From: Xestospongia bergquistia
Taxonomy: Eukaryota > Porifera > Demospongiae > Haplosclerida > Petrosiidae
Length of the DNA stretch: 64,000 nt
Reading direction: 5' to 3'
Assembly (NCBI GenBank): GCA_963965975.1
Contig: OZ014411.1
Coordinates: 16,148,446 to 16,212,445, forward strand
The translations under genes were made by a program, and so were the position numbers. A model generated the notes under the pieces. That model was not told the origin of the DNA, searched no databases, and was given only the letters and a program-made list of their open reading frames with translations. Positions 36,941-49,300 of the stretch are shown in pieces; the first letter of the stretch is position 1; each line of letters begins with the position of its first letter.

Positions 36941-39900
36941 TTGTGACCCTTATGATATAATTTAACCCTGTGACATGTTTTATCCTATAATGTAACTTCA
37001 TCCTGTGATGTGTACATGCACAAATATCTTAATACACAGCCTCTTATAATATAATCCAACCCAGTCCTGTGACATGTACATACCTCTTAATATCTAACCA
37101 CTTAAATGTCTTGTATTACAATAAAACTTAGTCCTGTGGTATGTACATAAACCTCTTAATATCCAATGCCATAAAAATATCACTTGTGTAATAATCTAAT
37201 CTGGAAGAGAAATCTTTGTAATCTGTCAATAAGTCATAATTTTTTTATATCTTCATTTGTATAAATTCTGTTTTTTAACAAATCTTTTGTGACCTTATAT
37301 TCTAAAATTATATACTTTTGTAAATCTCTTATTCATACAAATCTACTAGTACGAACAATTTACTAGTATCTTTGTACAAAGTCTTGTTATTTATCTGTCA
37401 CATTATGTTCTTGTTACATTGATTTATACATGAAAGTTTCTACTACTATAGCTGTACTACTGTATTCTAACTTATTATCCAACAATAGCTCCTGTATATG
37501 TTACCTTACATGTAAATTACTGTGACATTGTTCAGTAATAGTTTGTGTTATAATGTTTTCAACTTCCTATTATATTATACATATTGTATGTACTTGTGTT
37601 ACATTTCCTGAAACTGTTATGTCAAGTGTTTTTATTAATGTTTGATCTAATAATAACTCCTGTGTTTCTATCTATTATTTATTGTTAATGTGTTGATATC
37701 ATATATGACTGTATGATATACAATGATGGTCTTGTTAATTTTGTTAATATTATTGCTCCTGTATTCTATCTTGTATTATGATCTGTTGTCACTTTTGTAC
37801 ATTATCAGAGTTTTGTTAAATTATAGTTCTATTTTGTGTTACTATCTCTTGTTACTATTATAAACAACTTTGGTATTTGTTTTAAGTTTTTGTTCCTTCC
37901 TATGTATGTTATCTTGTATACCATCTACTGAGACTATTCTGTAATACTTAGTGTTTCTACTGAGACTACTCTGTAATACTTAGTGTTACATTGTTTTTAA
38001 CTTCTTGTTATATCATATGTCATTGTATGTACTCACTTCATTGATTTTGATGTATTTTTTTATAGGCTAGAAGTTGTTCTATTACAATCATGCATCACGT
38101 ATATTATAGTCTTGTTGTATATGATCTACAGAGTTCATGTATTGTAATATCTATGCATAGTATAGTTTGTCTTGATTTATTTGTTGTGTATTTCCTACAT
38201 ATTACATATTATATTAAATAGTATTATGTAAAGGATGGATTTCTACTAGATAGTTTCATGATGTCAGACCCTTCCATACATAACAACCCTTCCTCATTCT
38301 TCAAACCCTTTGTGTGTATATGTTGTAGTAATCCTGAAATGTTCCCTCTGTGTTTGTCTTGAAATGTTCTATATCTGTGTCTGTTGTATAATCTTGAATT
38401 ATTAACCCCTTGTTAATAATTGTTCTCTTTGTGTGTTTGTTTTAGTATATATTTTGTTTTGTTAACCCTCTGTAATTCTGAAATATTAACCCTTTATATC
38501 TGTCGTATTATCCTGTATTATTAACCCTCTGTGTCTGTAATATTACCCTCTGTTGTTAACACTCTTTTTTGTGGTATTATACTGTATTTTTAATTCTCTG
38601 TATCTTCCATATTATCTTGTATTGTTGACCCTCTGTATCTGTTGCGTTATCCTGTATTGTTAACAACTCTGTGTCTGTTGTATTGTTCTGTAATCCTGTA
38701 TTGTTAACCCTCTGTATATGTAGTGTTGGTTGTCCTGTATTGTTAACTCTCTTTTTGTCATATTATTTTGTATTGTTAACCCCCTGTGTCTATCCTATAG
38801 TTTAGTAATCCTGTATTGTTAACCTCTGTATTTGGAGTATTGTCCTGTATTGTTAACTCTCTGTGTCTGTCATATTATTATGTATTTTTAATCCTCTGTG
38901 TCAGTGTAAACATAGTTTAGAAATGTTAGATGTCTTATGTCTGTTGACAATTTTTATTTCAGCTAGGATAGGTATCTCATTGATATTTACTATCATTAGG
39001 ATTTTTACTGGCATCTGTTTTTTATTGTTTACTTCTAATATCTAGTATTTTACTCGGCTTCTTAACACAAACGATTTTATTAGCATCATTGTTTTTATGC
39101 TGGCATCTAGAATTTTTCATAATTATTTCTGGCCTGGAGGATATGAAGAAATGAATCTCTTAGCATAAAAGGTTTTACATGACAGGTAAAGTTTTTCTGG
39201 TATCTGAATTTGTTTATTCTGAAATCTAGGCTCTTCCCTTTATCCCAAATAAGTGATATGAACTGTTGTAATTTTACTATACAACAGGCTCTTGTCAATT
39301 TATAACAATAACTATTTCAATGTTATAAGTTTTTTTTTATTTTATAGTAGGACTATTGTTTACTAGTCTACTGGAGATGATGATGAACTGGTTGAGAGCT
39401 GTTCTAAACTCAACAATTTAAATGACCTTTTTAGGTTTGAATTACTTTAGAATAGGACAGTTAGATGATTGGAAATGAGTGTTCTGCTGTTAGTATGTTA
39501 ATAGAAAGACTTGATAAATAAAGGTTTTTACTCTTTATTCTCTTATACTATTATCGTAACTTGTTCTACAACAACTTGAGATGAGCTAGATCTGGTGTGG
39601 TCTTATGAAATAGATAGTATATATAAGTCATATCTATTACTTATTACAAATTTACTAACTATTTATTTACAATTGTCTACTGAATGAATTACTTTTATAA
39701 TAGGATGGACAGGTTTAATGGTTACTGGTAATGATGATCTGAACTGATGACTACTGTAACTTATATCTGTTATAATATTATACTAAACATGAATTTTAAT
39801 ACTTTAGAGGGACTTCGATCTACTGTATAATTCTATATAATATTAATGTTCTCTGATAAGTTAGACTGTAAGTTTGATCTATCATTAATTCGACTGTTGT

Positions 39901-40010
39901 ACTAAACTATTTCCTTTAATTTTATAGTGAGACATTGATAACTGGAGTGGAGATGATATAGTGAGGCTCTCTAATATCTACTCAATGTAAGATTGATCTT
40001 TTATATATCT
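36940..40010. repeat. Degenerate repeats and segmental copy related to 28.0-29.0 kb
   Basis: 36,940-37,200 shares the GACATGTACATACCTCTTAAT units of 28.0-28.5 kb. 37,795-37,945 and 39,715-40,000 match 28,490-28,690 and 28,690-29,000. Between them, 38,260-38,900 is a degenerate minisatellite of about 35-40 bp with the words CTCTGTGTCTGTTGTATTAT and CCTGTATTGTTAACC. No gene is supported. Confidence 0.7.
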
Positions 40011-40484
40011 TTAATTCTAATTGATCATTTTATTTTGTAGCTGATATTCTGGCTGAGTGTTCTTTAACTGCTGAGGATGATAATTGTAATATCATGTACT
40101 ATATATACAATACTATTGACTATTTTTGTCTCATTAATAGGTTTTCTATAACACTGGACATTAATAACTGGCTGTGTCTTAATGATCTGGAAAATTATTC
40201 AACATTGATCACTGGTTGTTGTTCTGCTTTGAATCTTGAGATTGATTGGCTTTGCTTGTGTCTTGAGAATGTTTGAACATCAGTTTGTTGGATGTACATA
40301 CGGATATTGTAATATGATTTAGACATTTAACAACAGGTCATATGTTGTCTTGTCATTACTTTCTAATAATCATGTAGTTCTCCTTGTCTTGTGTAACCTC
40401 ACAATTTGTGCATTTTGTCTTTTGTGTAGCTATATATAAAACTATCCCTGTATAACCTCATATAACAGTGACCCATTGTCTTAA

Positions 40485-41000
40485 TGTCAGACCCTTCCAT
40501 ACATATTAACCTTTTCCTCATTCTTCAAACCCTTTGTCTGTGTGTTGTAGTAATCCTGAAATGTTCCCTTTGTGTTTGTCTTAAAATGTTCTATATCTGT
40601 GTCTGTTGTATAATCATGAATTATTAACCCCTTGTTTTGTAATTGTTCCCTTTGTGTGTTTGTTTTAGTATCCTGTTTTGTTAGCTCTCTGTCTTTGTTT
40701 TATCATGTATTGTAATGTTGTATGTATGAGTTGATTCTGAATTCTTAACCCTTTCCCTTTGTGTCTGTTGTATTATCCTGTATTGTTAACCCTCTGTGTT
40801 TATCATATTACCCTAATCATCTTTGTCTGTTATATAATCTTAACAGTCAATCCTCTTATATGAGTGATGTAGGAGTTGATCCTAAAATTCTTAACCCTCT
40901 GTGTCTGTCACCTTATTCTGTATTGTTAATCCTTTGTGCATGTTGTATGTTCCTATATTGTTAATTCTTTGTGTTATTGTCAGTGTAAATATAATTCAGA
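40485..41000. repeat. Second copy of the CTGTGTCTGTTGTATTATCCTG minisatellite region
   Basis: 40,485-40,675 is strongly similar to 38,264-38,460 (shared GTCAGACCCTTCCATACAT, TCCTCATTCTTCAAACCCTT and TGTTCTATATCTGTGTCTGT), followed by more 35-40-bp units. The two copies are direct repeats about 2.2 kb apart. Confidence 0.85.
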
Positions 41001-41679
41001 AATGTTAGTGCTCTGTGTCTATTGTACAATACAAACCATTCTCCTTAATATTTATACATTTTGTTGGCATCTATGATTTTCATTTTATTTCATGATTATT
41101 CTTAAATCTAAAACTGTCATATCAACATTTGATTACATCTAGGACAGGTTTCTCACTAGTGTCTAGGAGTTATCTTCTTGTCTTACTGGCATCAAGAATT
41201 ATTTTACCTTCACTAAGATTTTTACTGACAACTGGTATTTTATTGCTTACTTCTGACAACTAGTATTTTACTCTAGCATCATGAACTATACTTGGTCTCT
41301 TTATAGACATCTAGGATTTTTCTTGCTTATTTATTTCCTAAAGATTTTGACAAATTGGTTTTTCTATCATTTAACTCTTCACATGACATCCTGAATTCTA
41401 CACTCTTCTTTATCCCTAACTTACATGTAGTGTTGTAAACTTGAATTATTAAGTATATAATGTTCTAATGGTTGTGAGTTGTATAGTAACTATAATTTTA
41501 GAACAAAACAAATTCTGTTACATTTAGTAGGTCTATATAATAACACTATTAAGAATGATCTGATGACATTTGTTAATATACCTATTGTAAGTTCAATTGT
41601 CTACTGAATGAATTTTTATGTTTTATAATAGGATGAACAGGTTTAATGGTCACTTGTAGTGATAATCTTATTGTCCAAC

Positions 41680-41775
41680 AATATAACAAAACTATTACAG
41701 AACAATGTCACAGGAATTTACAAGTAAGGTAACATATACAGGAGCTATTGTTGGACAATAAGTTAGAATACAGTT
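41680..41775. repeat. Short inverted-repeat element, inverted copy near 37,450-37,545
   Basis: ATTGTCCAACAATA at about 41,680 and TATTGTTGGACAAT at about 41,747 form inverted ends around some 55 bp. The element and its flank occur in the opposite orientation near 37,450-37,545 (shared CAATAGCTCCTGTATATG). The size and structure suggest a small non-autonomous inverted-repeat element. Confidence 0.6.
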
Positions 41776-41963
41776 GTATAAGTCTTTCCCGGACTGTGAT
41801 AGATAAAGGTTCTCTGGCTCAGATGATTCTAGATAAGAATGAATTCCTTTTTTTATTCTAATTATACGTTAAATTGAAAAAAAAACAAAATCAATGAATA
41901 AGTGAACAACATACACCGCCGGCCAAGACCGGAGGTCTTCAAAGTAACAATAATAATAGTTAA

Positions 41964-44310
41964 CTAATGTTCATAAGGTAATAATAATAGGGCCAATTTG
42001 TGGACTGGTCTCATGTAAATGCTAGTAGACATCTTAATGGTAACAACTCGTACAATGCCATCTTTTCCAGGATGTACTTGTAGAACCTTGGCAAGAGGCC
42101 ACCTTGTACGAGCAAGTTTTTCTCCCTGCAGTACAACTATGTCGCCAACAGACAAATTTCTTGAAGGTCGGTACCATTTAGCAAACTTATTGAGAGTGGG
42201 GAGATATTCTGTAGACCACCTTTACCAAAAAATGTCGAATAAGATTTTGACATAAATGCCAATGACAGAGGAGAGGTATTGAACAATAAGAGAGAGAATG
42301 ATCTAGAAGGGAATCCAGAGACCTACCAATGAGAATATGACCCGTGGTCAACACTTCAAAACTATCCTCATCACAAATTAAGGGAACAAGTGGTCTGTTG
42401 TTAAGACAAGCTTCAATTTGAGTCAATACAGTGGACATTTCCTCAAATGTCAGTTTGACTATGGATACAATGCGTTTTAAAGGATATTTGGTACTCTTCA
42501 CTGCAGCTTCCCAGAAGCCACCAAAATGAGGTGTACATTCAGGGAGAAATTTCCATTCAATATTTTGAGATTTGCAGAATTTTGATATATTTTCTTGAGA
42601 TTTTTGGTGTTCAAAAATCTCACCTAGTTCCTTTAATTCATTTTTTGCTCCAACAAAATCGGTGCCATTGTCACTCCAGACAAGAGTAGGTCTGCCACAT
42701 CTGGCAATAAAACGTCTTAAACTAGCAAGAAATGCTTCAGTAGTCAAATCACTGACCAATTCAATGTGAACGGCTTTGACTGTAAGTGAGACAAAAATAA
42801 GCCTTTACAATGACTGGTTTACGTACATGTCCATGTTTAAGATAGGCAGGACCCGCATAGTCCACACCAACTCTTTCAAAGACTGAATCGGGAGTCACAC
42901 ATTCTAAAGGGAGCTGCCCTGGTAACTGTGGTTTAGGTTAATACGACGACAAGTAACACATCCTCGGGTGATCGAGTGAACTAGTTTCCGACATCCAATG
43001 ATGTGAAACCTCTGACAGAGAGACAAAATGAGGAGTTTTTTTGACCTGCATGAAGCAAACATTGATGTTCTATGTGAACCATCATTTTTGAAACAAAATG
43101 TTTCCCATGAAGAATGACAGGGTGTTGTTGGGAATGATGAAGATTGGAATGTTGCTATCTTCCACCAACTCGGAGGACTTCAGAAAGGGATTCAAAGGTA
43201 AAAGATAACTAGTTTGGGATATAGAACGTTGAGATTTGAGAGCAGTAATTTCTTGTGCAAATGAATTTTCTTGAGACAAAGAAATCCAGTATCTTTCTGC
43301 TAATATCATCTCTTCAACTGCAAGGTGTCCAAATTTCCTTGCATCTTTAAGTTGACAATTGTTAATGAAACAAAGTATCCAGGCAGTGATACATTTCAAG
43401 TAGGTGAAATTGGAATAACGGTTAGGAGATATAACCGGCGTCTTTGAAGGAGTGAGAGTGAGATGACACATTTCTCTTTCTTCGTCAGAGTTAGAAGAGG
43501 AGAATCTCAATTGTTGAGGCCATTGAAATGGAGGAAGTTTGAGCCAAGGAGGTCCTCCCACCATGCTCTACAATCCAACAGTTGTGAGGGAAAAAGTCCT
43601 CGAGATACATGGTCAGCTGGGTTTTCCATACCATGAACATGGTTCCAATGATCTGGTGGAATGTGCTCGATGATAGAAAAGACTCGGTTGTTTACATATA
43701 TCTTGAAGTGCCTCGGATTACCAATCAGCCAGCTGAGGACAATAGTACTGTCTGTCCAAGCATAAATATCATTGAGTGGGAACTGGTACACTTCTTTCAC
43801 ATGATGAAGGAGTTGAGACAGAAGATGAGCTCCGCAGAGCTCAAAACGAGGTATAGTTAATTTCTTGATTGGTGCGACCTTAGATTTTGATATCACAAGA
43901 GCAATATAGACTTGATCAGAAATGTCAACCATATGTAAGTAGATGACACCACAATAGGCGTTTTCAGATATGTCGCAGAAACCATGAAGTTGTGACGGTA
44001 CAATCTGTGTTCCCTTAGGAACATAACATCGAGGTATTCGAACGTCAGACAGGATAGTTAGTTCAGATCTCCATTGCATCTACGTGTCAAATATGTGTTG
44101 AAGTATGGGAGAGTCCCAGTCAACCTTTAGTTCCCAGAGCTGTTGCAAAAGGATCTTGACTTTGACAATGGTGGGAGAAAATCATCCCAATACATCGAAA
44201 GTTTTAGCGATGTCTGATACGAGCATGCGTATGGTCACACCCTCTAAGAATGGTAGTTTTGCAATGGTGATTCTAAGTGATCTAATTGAGGATTCCATTC
44301 GATGCCAAGT
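41964..44310 (-). mobile_element. Decayed BEL/Pao retrotransposon, 3' part of pol
   Basis: Read on the minus strand from 44,310 down, domains come in BEL/Pao order. First is SDIAKTFDVLG-(stop)-FSP (Pao RT-associated region), where TGA replaces a Trp codon. Next is RNase H (LHGFCDISENAY, WTDSTIVLSWL, HGMENPADHVSRG) to 43,507, then a frameshifted segment 43,564-43,082. A zinc-binding GCVTCRRI lies near 42,945. The integrase core at 42,759-42,187 shows VWSDNGTDFVG and FLPECTPHFGGFWE, with D and E catalytic positions. The DUF5641-like end at 42,155-41,964 shows VGDIVVL and WPLAKVLQVHPGKDG. The gag, protease and reverse transcriptase palm are missing. Stops and frameshifts make it inactive. Confidence 0.92.
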
Positions 44311-44319
44311 GTCTTGGTG

Positions 44320-45490
44320 TAGTATATATCACACTTACATGCTATTATATTGCAAAGGACACATTCAAATGATTAACAATGACTGCCCCATAAAAGTGAA
44401 ACAAAAACTATTAATAGATTGATTAAAATGACAAAATTCAATACACTTCCAATTTACATTACAATATATCACACGTACTGACTATTATTTTTTAAAGGAC
44501 AGAATTAGATAATAAGAAATGACATAAATGTGGAAACAAAAGACAATAGATTGATTAAAATGACAAAATTACATTTAATTCAGTTAGAATTTTCATTACA
44601 ATATATAAAAAACTTACCTGCTATTATATTGTAAAAGATACATTCAGATGATGAGTAAGAAGAGTAACATAAATGTAATTAACAAAATCAACAGAATAAA
44701 CAAAAATGATAAAATTGCATTGAATACATTTAAAATTTATATTACAAAATATCACACTTACATTGTAATATGTTTAAAGGACACATTCGGATAACAAGTA
44801 ATGATAATATGAAAAATGCTAGAAAGATCAATAGAATGAACAAAACAACAAAAATAAATTTGATACACATAAAATTGACATTACAGTATATGACACTTAC
44901 CCACTATTATATTGTAAAAGGACACATTCAGATGACAAGTAATAACAGCACCATAAGTGTGGAAACAAAAAACAATAGAGTTAACAAAATGAAAAACTTG
45001 CATTCAATACACATAGAATTACATTAAAATATATCACATTTACCTGCTGTTATATCATAAAAGGGCACATTCAAATGTTGAGTAATGATAGCACCATAAT
45101 TGTAAAAAAAACAAAAAAAGTGAACAAAATGAAACATTGCATTAAATACACTTAGAATTTACATTACAATATATCACACCTACCTCCTATTGTATTGTAA
45201 AAAAATTAGATGATGAGCAATGACAGCATTATAAATGTGGCAACCAAAACAATAGAGTTGACAAAAAGATAACATTGCATTCAATACACTTAGAATTACA
45301 ATATATCACACTTTACCTCCTATTATATTGTAAAGGGAAGATTTAGATAATGAGTAATGACAGCATCATAAATGTTGTAACAAAAAACAATCGAGTTAAC
45401 AAAATGAAAAAATTGCATTCAATCCACATAAACTTTACATTACAATATATTGCACTTACCTTCTATTACATTGTAAAAGACACATATAGA
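44320..45490. repeat. Satellite array D, diverged relatives of the intronic satellite
   Basis: About nine units of roughly 120-145 bp share the TATATCACACTTAC core, CTATTATATTGTAAAGGACACATTC, a GATGAnnAGTAATGACAGCA segment and AACAATAGA. The array abuts the broken 5' side of the BEL/Pao relic at about 44,320. On the minus strand several units read AGCAG|GTAAGT or AGAAG|GTAAGT, a joined acceptor/donor consensus (copies near 44,615, 45,040 and 45,458). Confidence 0.88.
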
Positions 45491-45574
45491 TAACTTCATA
45501 CAAGACCTGTATTGTCATGTCCCAATCAAATACATGTTAAAGAACCCAAATTATGACACTAAAACAGAGAAATA

Positions 45575-45576
<2 letters not shown>

Positions 45577-45633
<57 letters not shown>

Positions 45634-45662
45634 CACACATACAAAAACACACACACACACAC
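45577..45662. repeat. (CA)n microsatellite
   Basis: A CA tract of about 85 bp with a few AA interruptions. Confidence 0.97.
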
Positions 45663-46284
45663 ATATACACAATGTAATCCCAACTTACAATGAATTCAAC
45701 TGAATAGCTAGCTACCATGTGGTATCCCAATGATATTATCAAAATTTAGGAAATTAATCATGAGTACCAGACTACCAGCCAATACATTATTACTGGATTT
45801 ATGGAAGTTTTATTATGATATGAAATAATGAGTCATCATAGCAACAAACACAACAACAAAAACAAAAACAAAAAATAACTACATGCACTTGAACTCTGTA
45901 ATTCCTGATAGTAACATCATTCTTTCTAGGAGACTGAAACTACACTCTGCATTTGTACACTACTCTTTCTCATTCCATAGCCAAAGTACTAAATTTACTT
46001 AAAGACCTAGTAATGGAACAGCCTCATGTGCTCAAGAACAAATGTGAGAAAATCTATAAAAGTTCATTGTCACTGAGTAAATTGGCACTTTTCATTAATT
46101 CATTAGTGGTAGTTTTATAATCATTATACAAACTATTCACATAGCATTCAATAACCTTCACGGTCTTACAGTGGTGCTTTTTATAAATCATGTCACCAAT
46201 GTGTTGACAGAAATTGTACCTTATTGAAAATCAAGTCAGAAATGGATACTAATTAACTCTTGTAAGTACGTTATGATATTGCCA

Positions 46285-46371
46285 ACAGCTCCACCGCCCA
46301 ATGAGGGAGGGGGCGTTATTGTAAGGGGAGTTACCCAGTGACTGTTGATTGTGCACACTACAACTACAAGC
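46285..46371 (+). promoter_or_regulatory. Probable proximal promoter of the Argonaute gene
   Basis: A short GC-rich island in AT-rich DNA holds a CCAAT box (CGCCCAATGAGG near 46,297) and a GGGAGGGGGCG Sp1/KLF-type box near 46,306, 60-75 bp upstream of the ATG at 46,372. There is no clear TATA box. The transcription start is not determined. Confidence 0.5.
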
Positions 46372-49300
46372 ATGGCAGATTGTGGTAACGGAGGAGATAG
46401 AAGGAAAGGACAAGGACAGGGACGTGGACGTGGACGTGGACGTGGACGTGGACAGACTCCTAGTCAAGTGGCTGGAAAAGCTAGAGGTAGAGGACGAGGA
46501 GGACCTAGCCATTATCATACAAGACAACATGGTTTACATCAAGATGATCAATCAAGATCTTCCTCCCAGCAAAACAGTAGAGGAACAAGAGGTGATGATA
46601 GTGCCAGACAAAGTTCAAGTATTGATAGATCAGCTAGTGAACAGCCATCAAGAAATCAGTCATACCCAAATACACGTTCACAACAGAGAACACTTGAACC
46701 AGTTATACCAATCCCTCCTATAGACACCAGACCAAGTGGGACAAGGAGACAACATATAAGTCAGCCAGTTAGTACCTCTAGTCAAACTATTCCTTTAGAG
46801 ACTGCCACTGCAGGTGCTACTCCTGCTATAACTCTACCACAGTCATCTCCTGTCTCTACTACACTCACTGTACGGGATCCTCCTCCTCGTCCAGGGTTTG
46901 GAACAAAGGGACGTCCTATCCAATTAAGAGCTAACCACTTTAAAATTGATATTCCTCGTGGCAATATATATCACTATGATGTTAATATTCAGCCTGGAAA
47001 ATGTCCTCGTCATATAAATCGTCAAGTTATAAAACAGATTGAAACAAAGCACAAAGATAAGTTAGCAGAATGTAAGTTAGCCTATGATGGTGTAGCAAAT
47101 TTGTATACATCAAAGCCACTTCCATCAGTCAATGGACAAAGTAGAGTAAGTTATTATATTTGTATGTTAAATAATTACTTTTTATCAATTAAATTATAAA
47201 TATATTGAACTAGTCTAGCAGTCTATGAATAGAGAAAGCCATGTAACACATATGAATAATGGAATATTAATAAGTCTGTTTATTGGTCTCTTAATATGTT
47301 CCCAAACTAAAATGAAAAGGATTTCTTCACTTTGATTTGAGACAAAACATGATTTTATAAGTGACTATGATATGACTATGACATGTACAACCTATATTTT
47401 AGTTTTAGTCACTTATATTTTATTATAACAATCAAGTTTGTAATCTTAATTTTCTATAAACATTAAAGACCCATAATAGATATGTCTAATAATTTTTGTT
47501 TATCTCTTAGAGTGAACTAAAAGTAACAATTCAAATTGAGAGGGAGAAGGAAAGAGAGTTTACAGTAAGTATATATAAAGTACTTACAATATATTACTAT
47601 AATATGTTAATGTTACCTCAGCATTACAAACAAGTTATGACATCACATCTACATATATATCAATATTAGGGTAATATGTTTGTACTACATATAATATGAA
47701 GTGTTAGTTATATCATACAAGATATTTTGTTCACAGTGCACTTTCAATTTAATAGGTATCACTTAAACTTGTTGCTACCGTATCACTAGATGTTCTACAT
47801 CAGTTATCATCTATGAAGACAACTACATTAGATCAAACACAATCTGCTATTAATGCAATAGATGTTATATTAAGATGGATACCATCATTGAGGTATTGGA
47901 AAATGCAATATTAGTAAATTAGAAATAAGTTAAAAGTTATATGACAAATGCATATAGTAAAGATTGACAATTGATGAGTTTCCAGAAGACCTTATGTTGT
48001 TAATATTACTTATATAGGAAAGTTTATCCTACCTGCTTGTTTGGTTGTAGTGTGTCAGTGATATTAGTATACTTTCAAATACTGTTAAATATCATACAAG
48101 TATTTTCAAAATTTATTTTCTCACAAACAACAAAATATGTGAAAAACTATTTCACTACAAATGAATGACAGTAAATTAATGACAGTACATTTTGTTTAAT
48201 AGTTGAGTACAGTCGTACAATACTATTATTACCTAGTCTGTAAGGATGAGCATTATATGATTATCATTATATTTTACTACAGGTATACTAGTGTTGGTAG
48301 AAGTTTCTTTACTCAACCTAGAGCTACTGAGTGTACTCCACTTGGTGGTGGGAGAGAAGTATGGTATGGTTATTATCAAAGTGTACGTCCTGCCATGTGG
48401 TCAATGACATTGAATTTAGACTGTAAGTTTATGTTAACTAAACCCTATAAATTATATTGACCATTTCACTAAAGTAGACAAAACATGACATTGTTAGCAA
48501 AATAATATTTGGTTAAAAATTAATATGTTTCAATAAAAGAATATGTACAATTGACGGACATCAATAATCACAATATAACAAAATATATAGCTCGATACAA
48601 TTATAGGATTTCATAAAATGTTATATTAACTAGATATTATTATGTACATGTAAATGATGTATTGTCTATTTTTATAGTGTCAGCTACTGCCTTTTATAAA
48701 GAGCAAAGTGTTTTAGATTTTCTTACTGAAATTGTCAGTGGTGGACGTGGTGGTGGGGGTGGGCGTGGTCGAGAAGGCAGTAGAGGTAGGGATAGATATA
48801 GAGATGGACAAGGTGGAGCTAGAGGAGGAGGATTTGAATCAAATACTCCATCTTCTTTATCAGATTCTGACAGACGACAATTTGCAAAGGAAATTAAAGG
48901 TTTGTGACAACATTATATAATATTCTAACACCCAGTAATAGTCCTATTTATATGTCATGGAAAGTTACCTAACACTCAATATCATTGAGTCATTAGCACT
49001 ATAACAGTTAGGAGGTTAAACTTGTGCATATCCTTTTACCAAATAAAACAAACAAACAAACCTTTCCAGTTTACTATTATTATTTAATGTGTTCACTTGT
49101 TATGTTCTAGGACTAAAGGTAGAAGTAACACATCTTTCCTACCCTCGGAAATATAAAGTTAAAGATGTGACTCGTGAACCAGCTACAAAACTAAGGTATA
49201 GATTTTATATTATAGCTAAAGTATTATATGTCATAGCAGTCATTGAAAAAGACAACTAGTAAATGTGATTTGTAAACCATTTGTACAAGATCATAATTAT

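Noticed and set aside
45551-45742. Cys/Val-rich open frame (CVCVCVCV)
   Set aside because: Translation of the CA microsatellite; not a gene.
46349-46723. Overlapping frame with DVDVDVDV in the Argonaute first exon
   Set aside because: It is the other frame of the GGACGT hexamer run; the Argonaute frame continues into conserved domains and this one does not.
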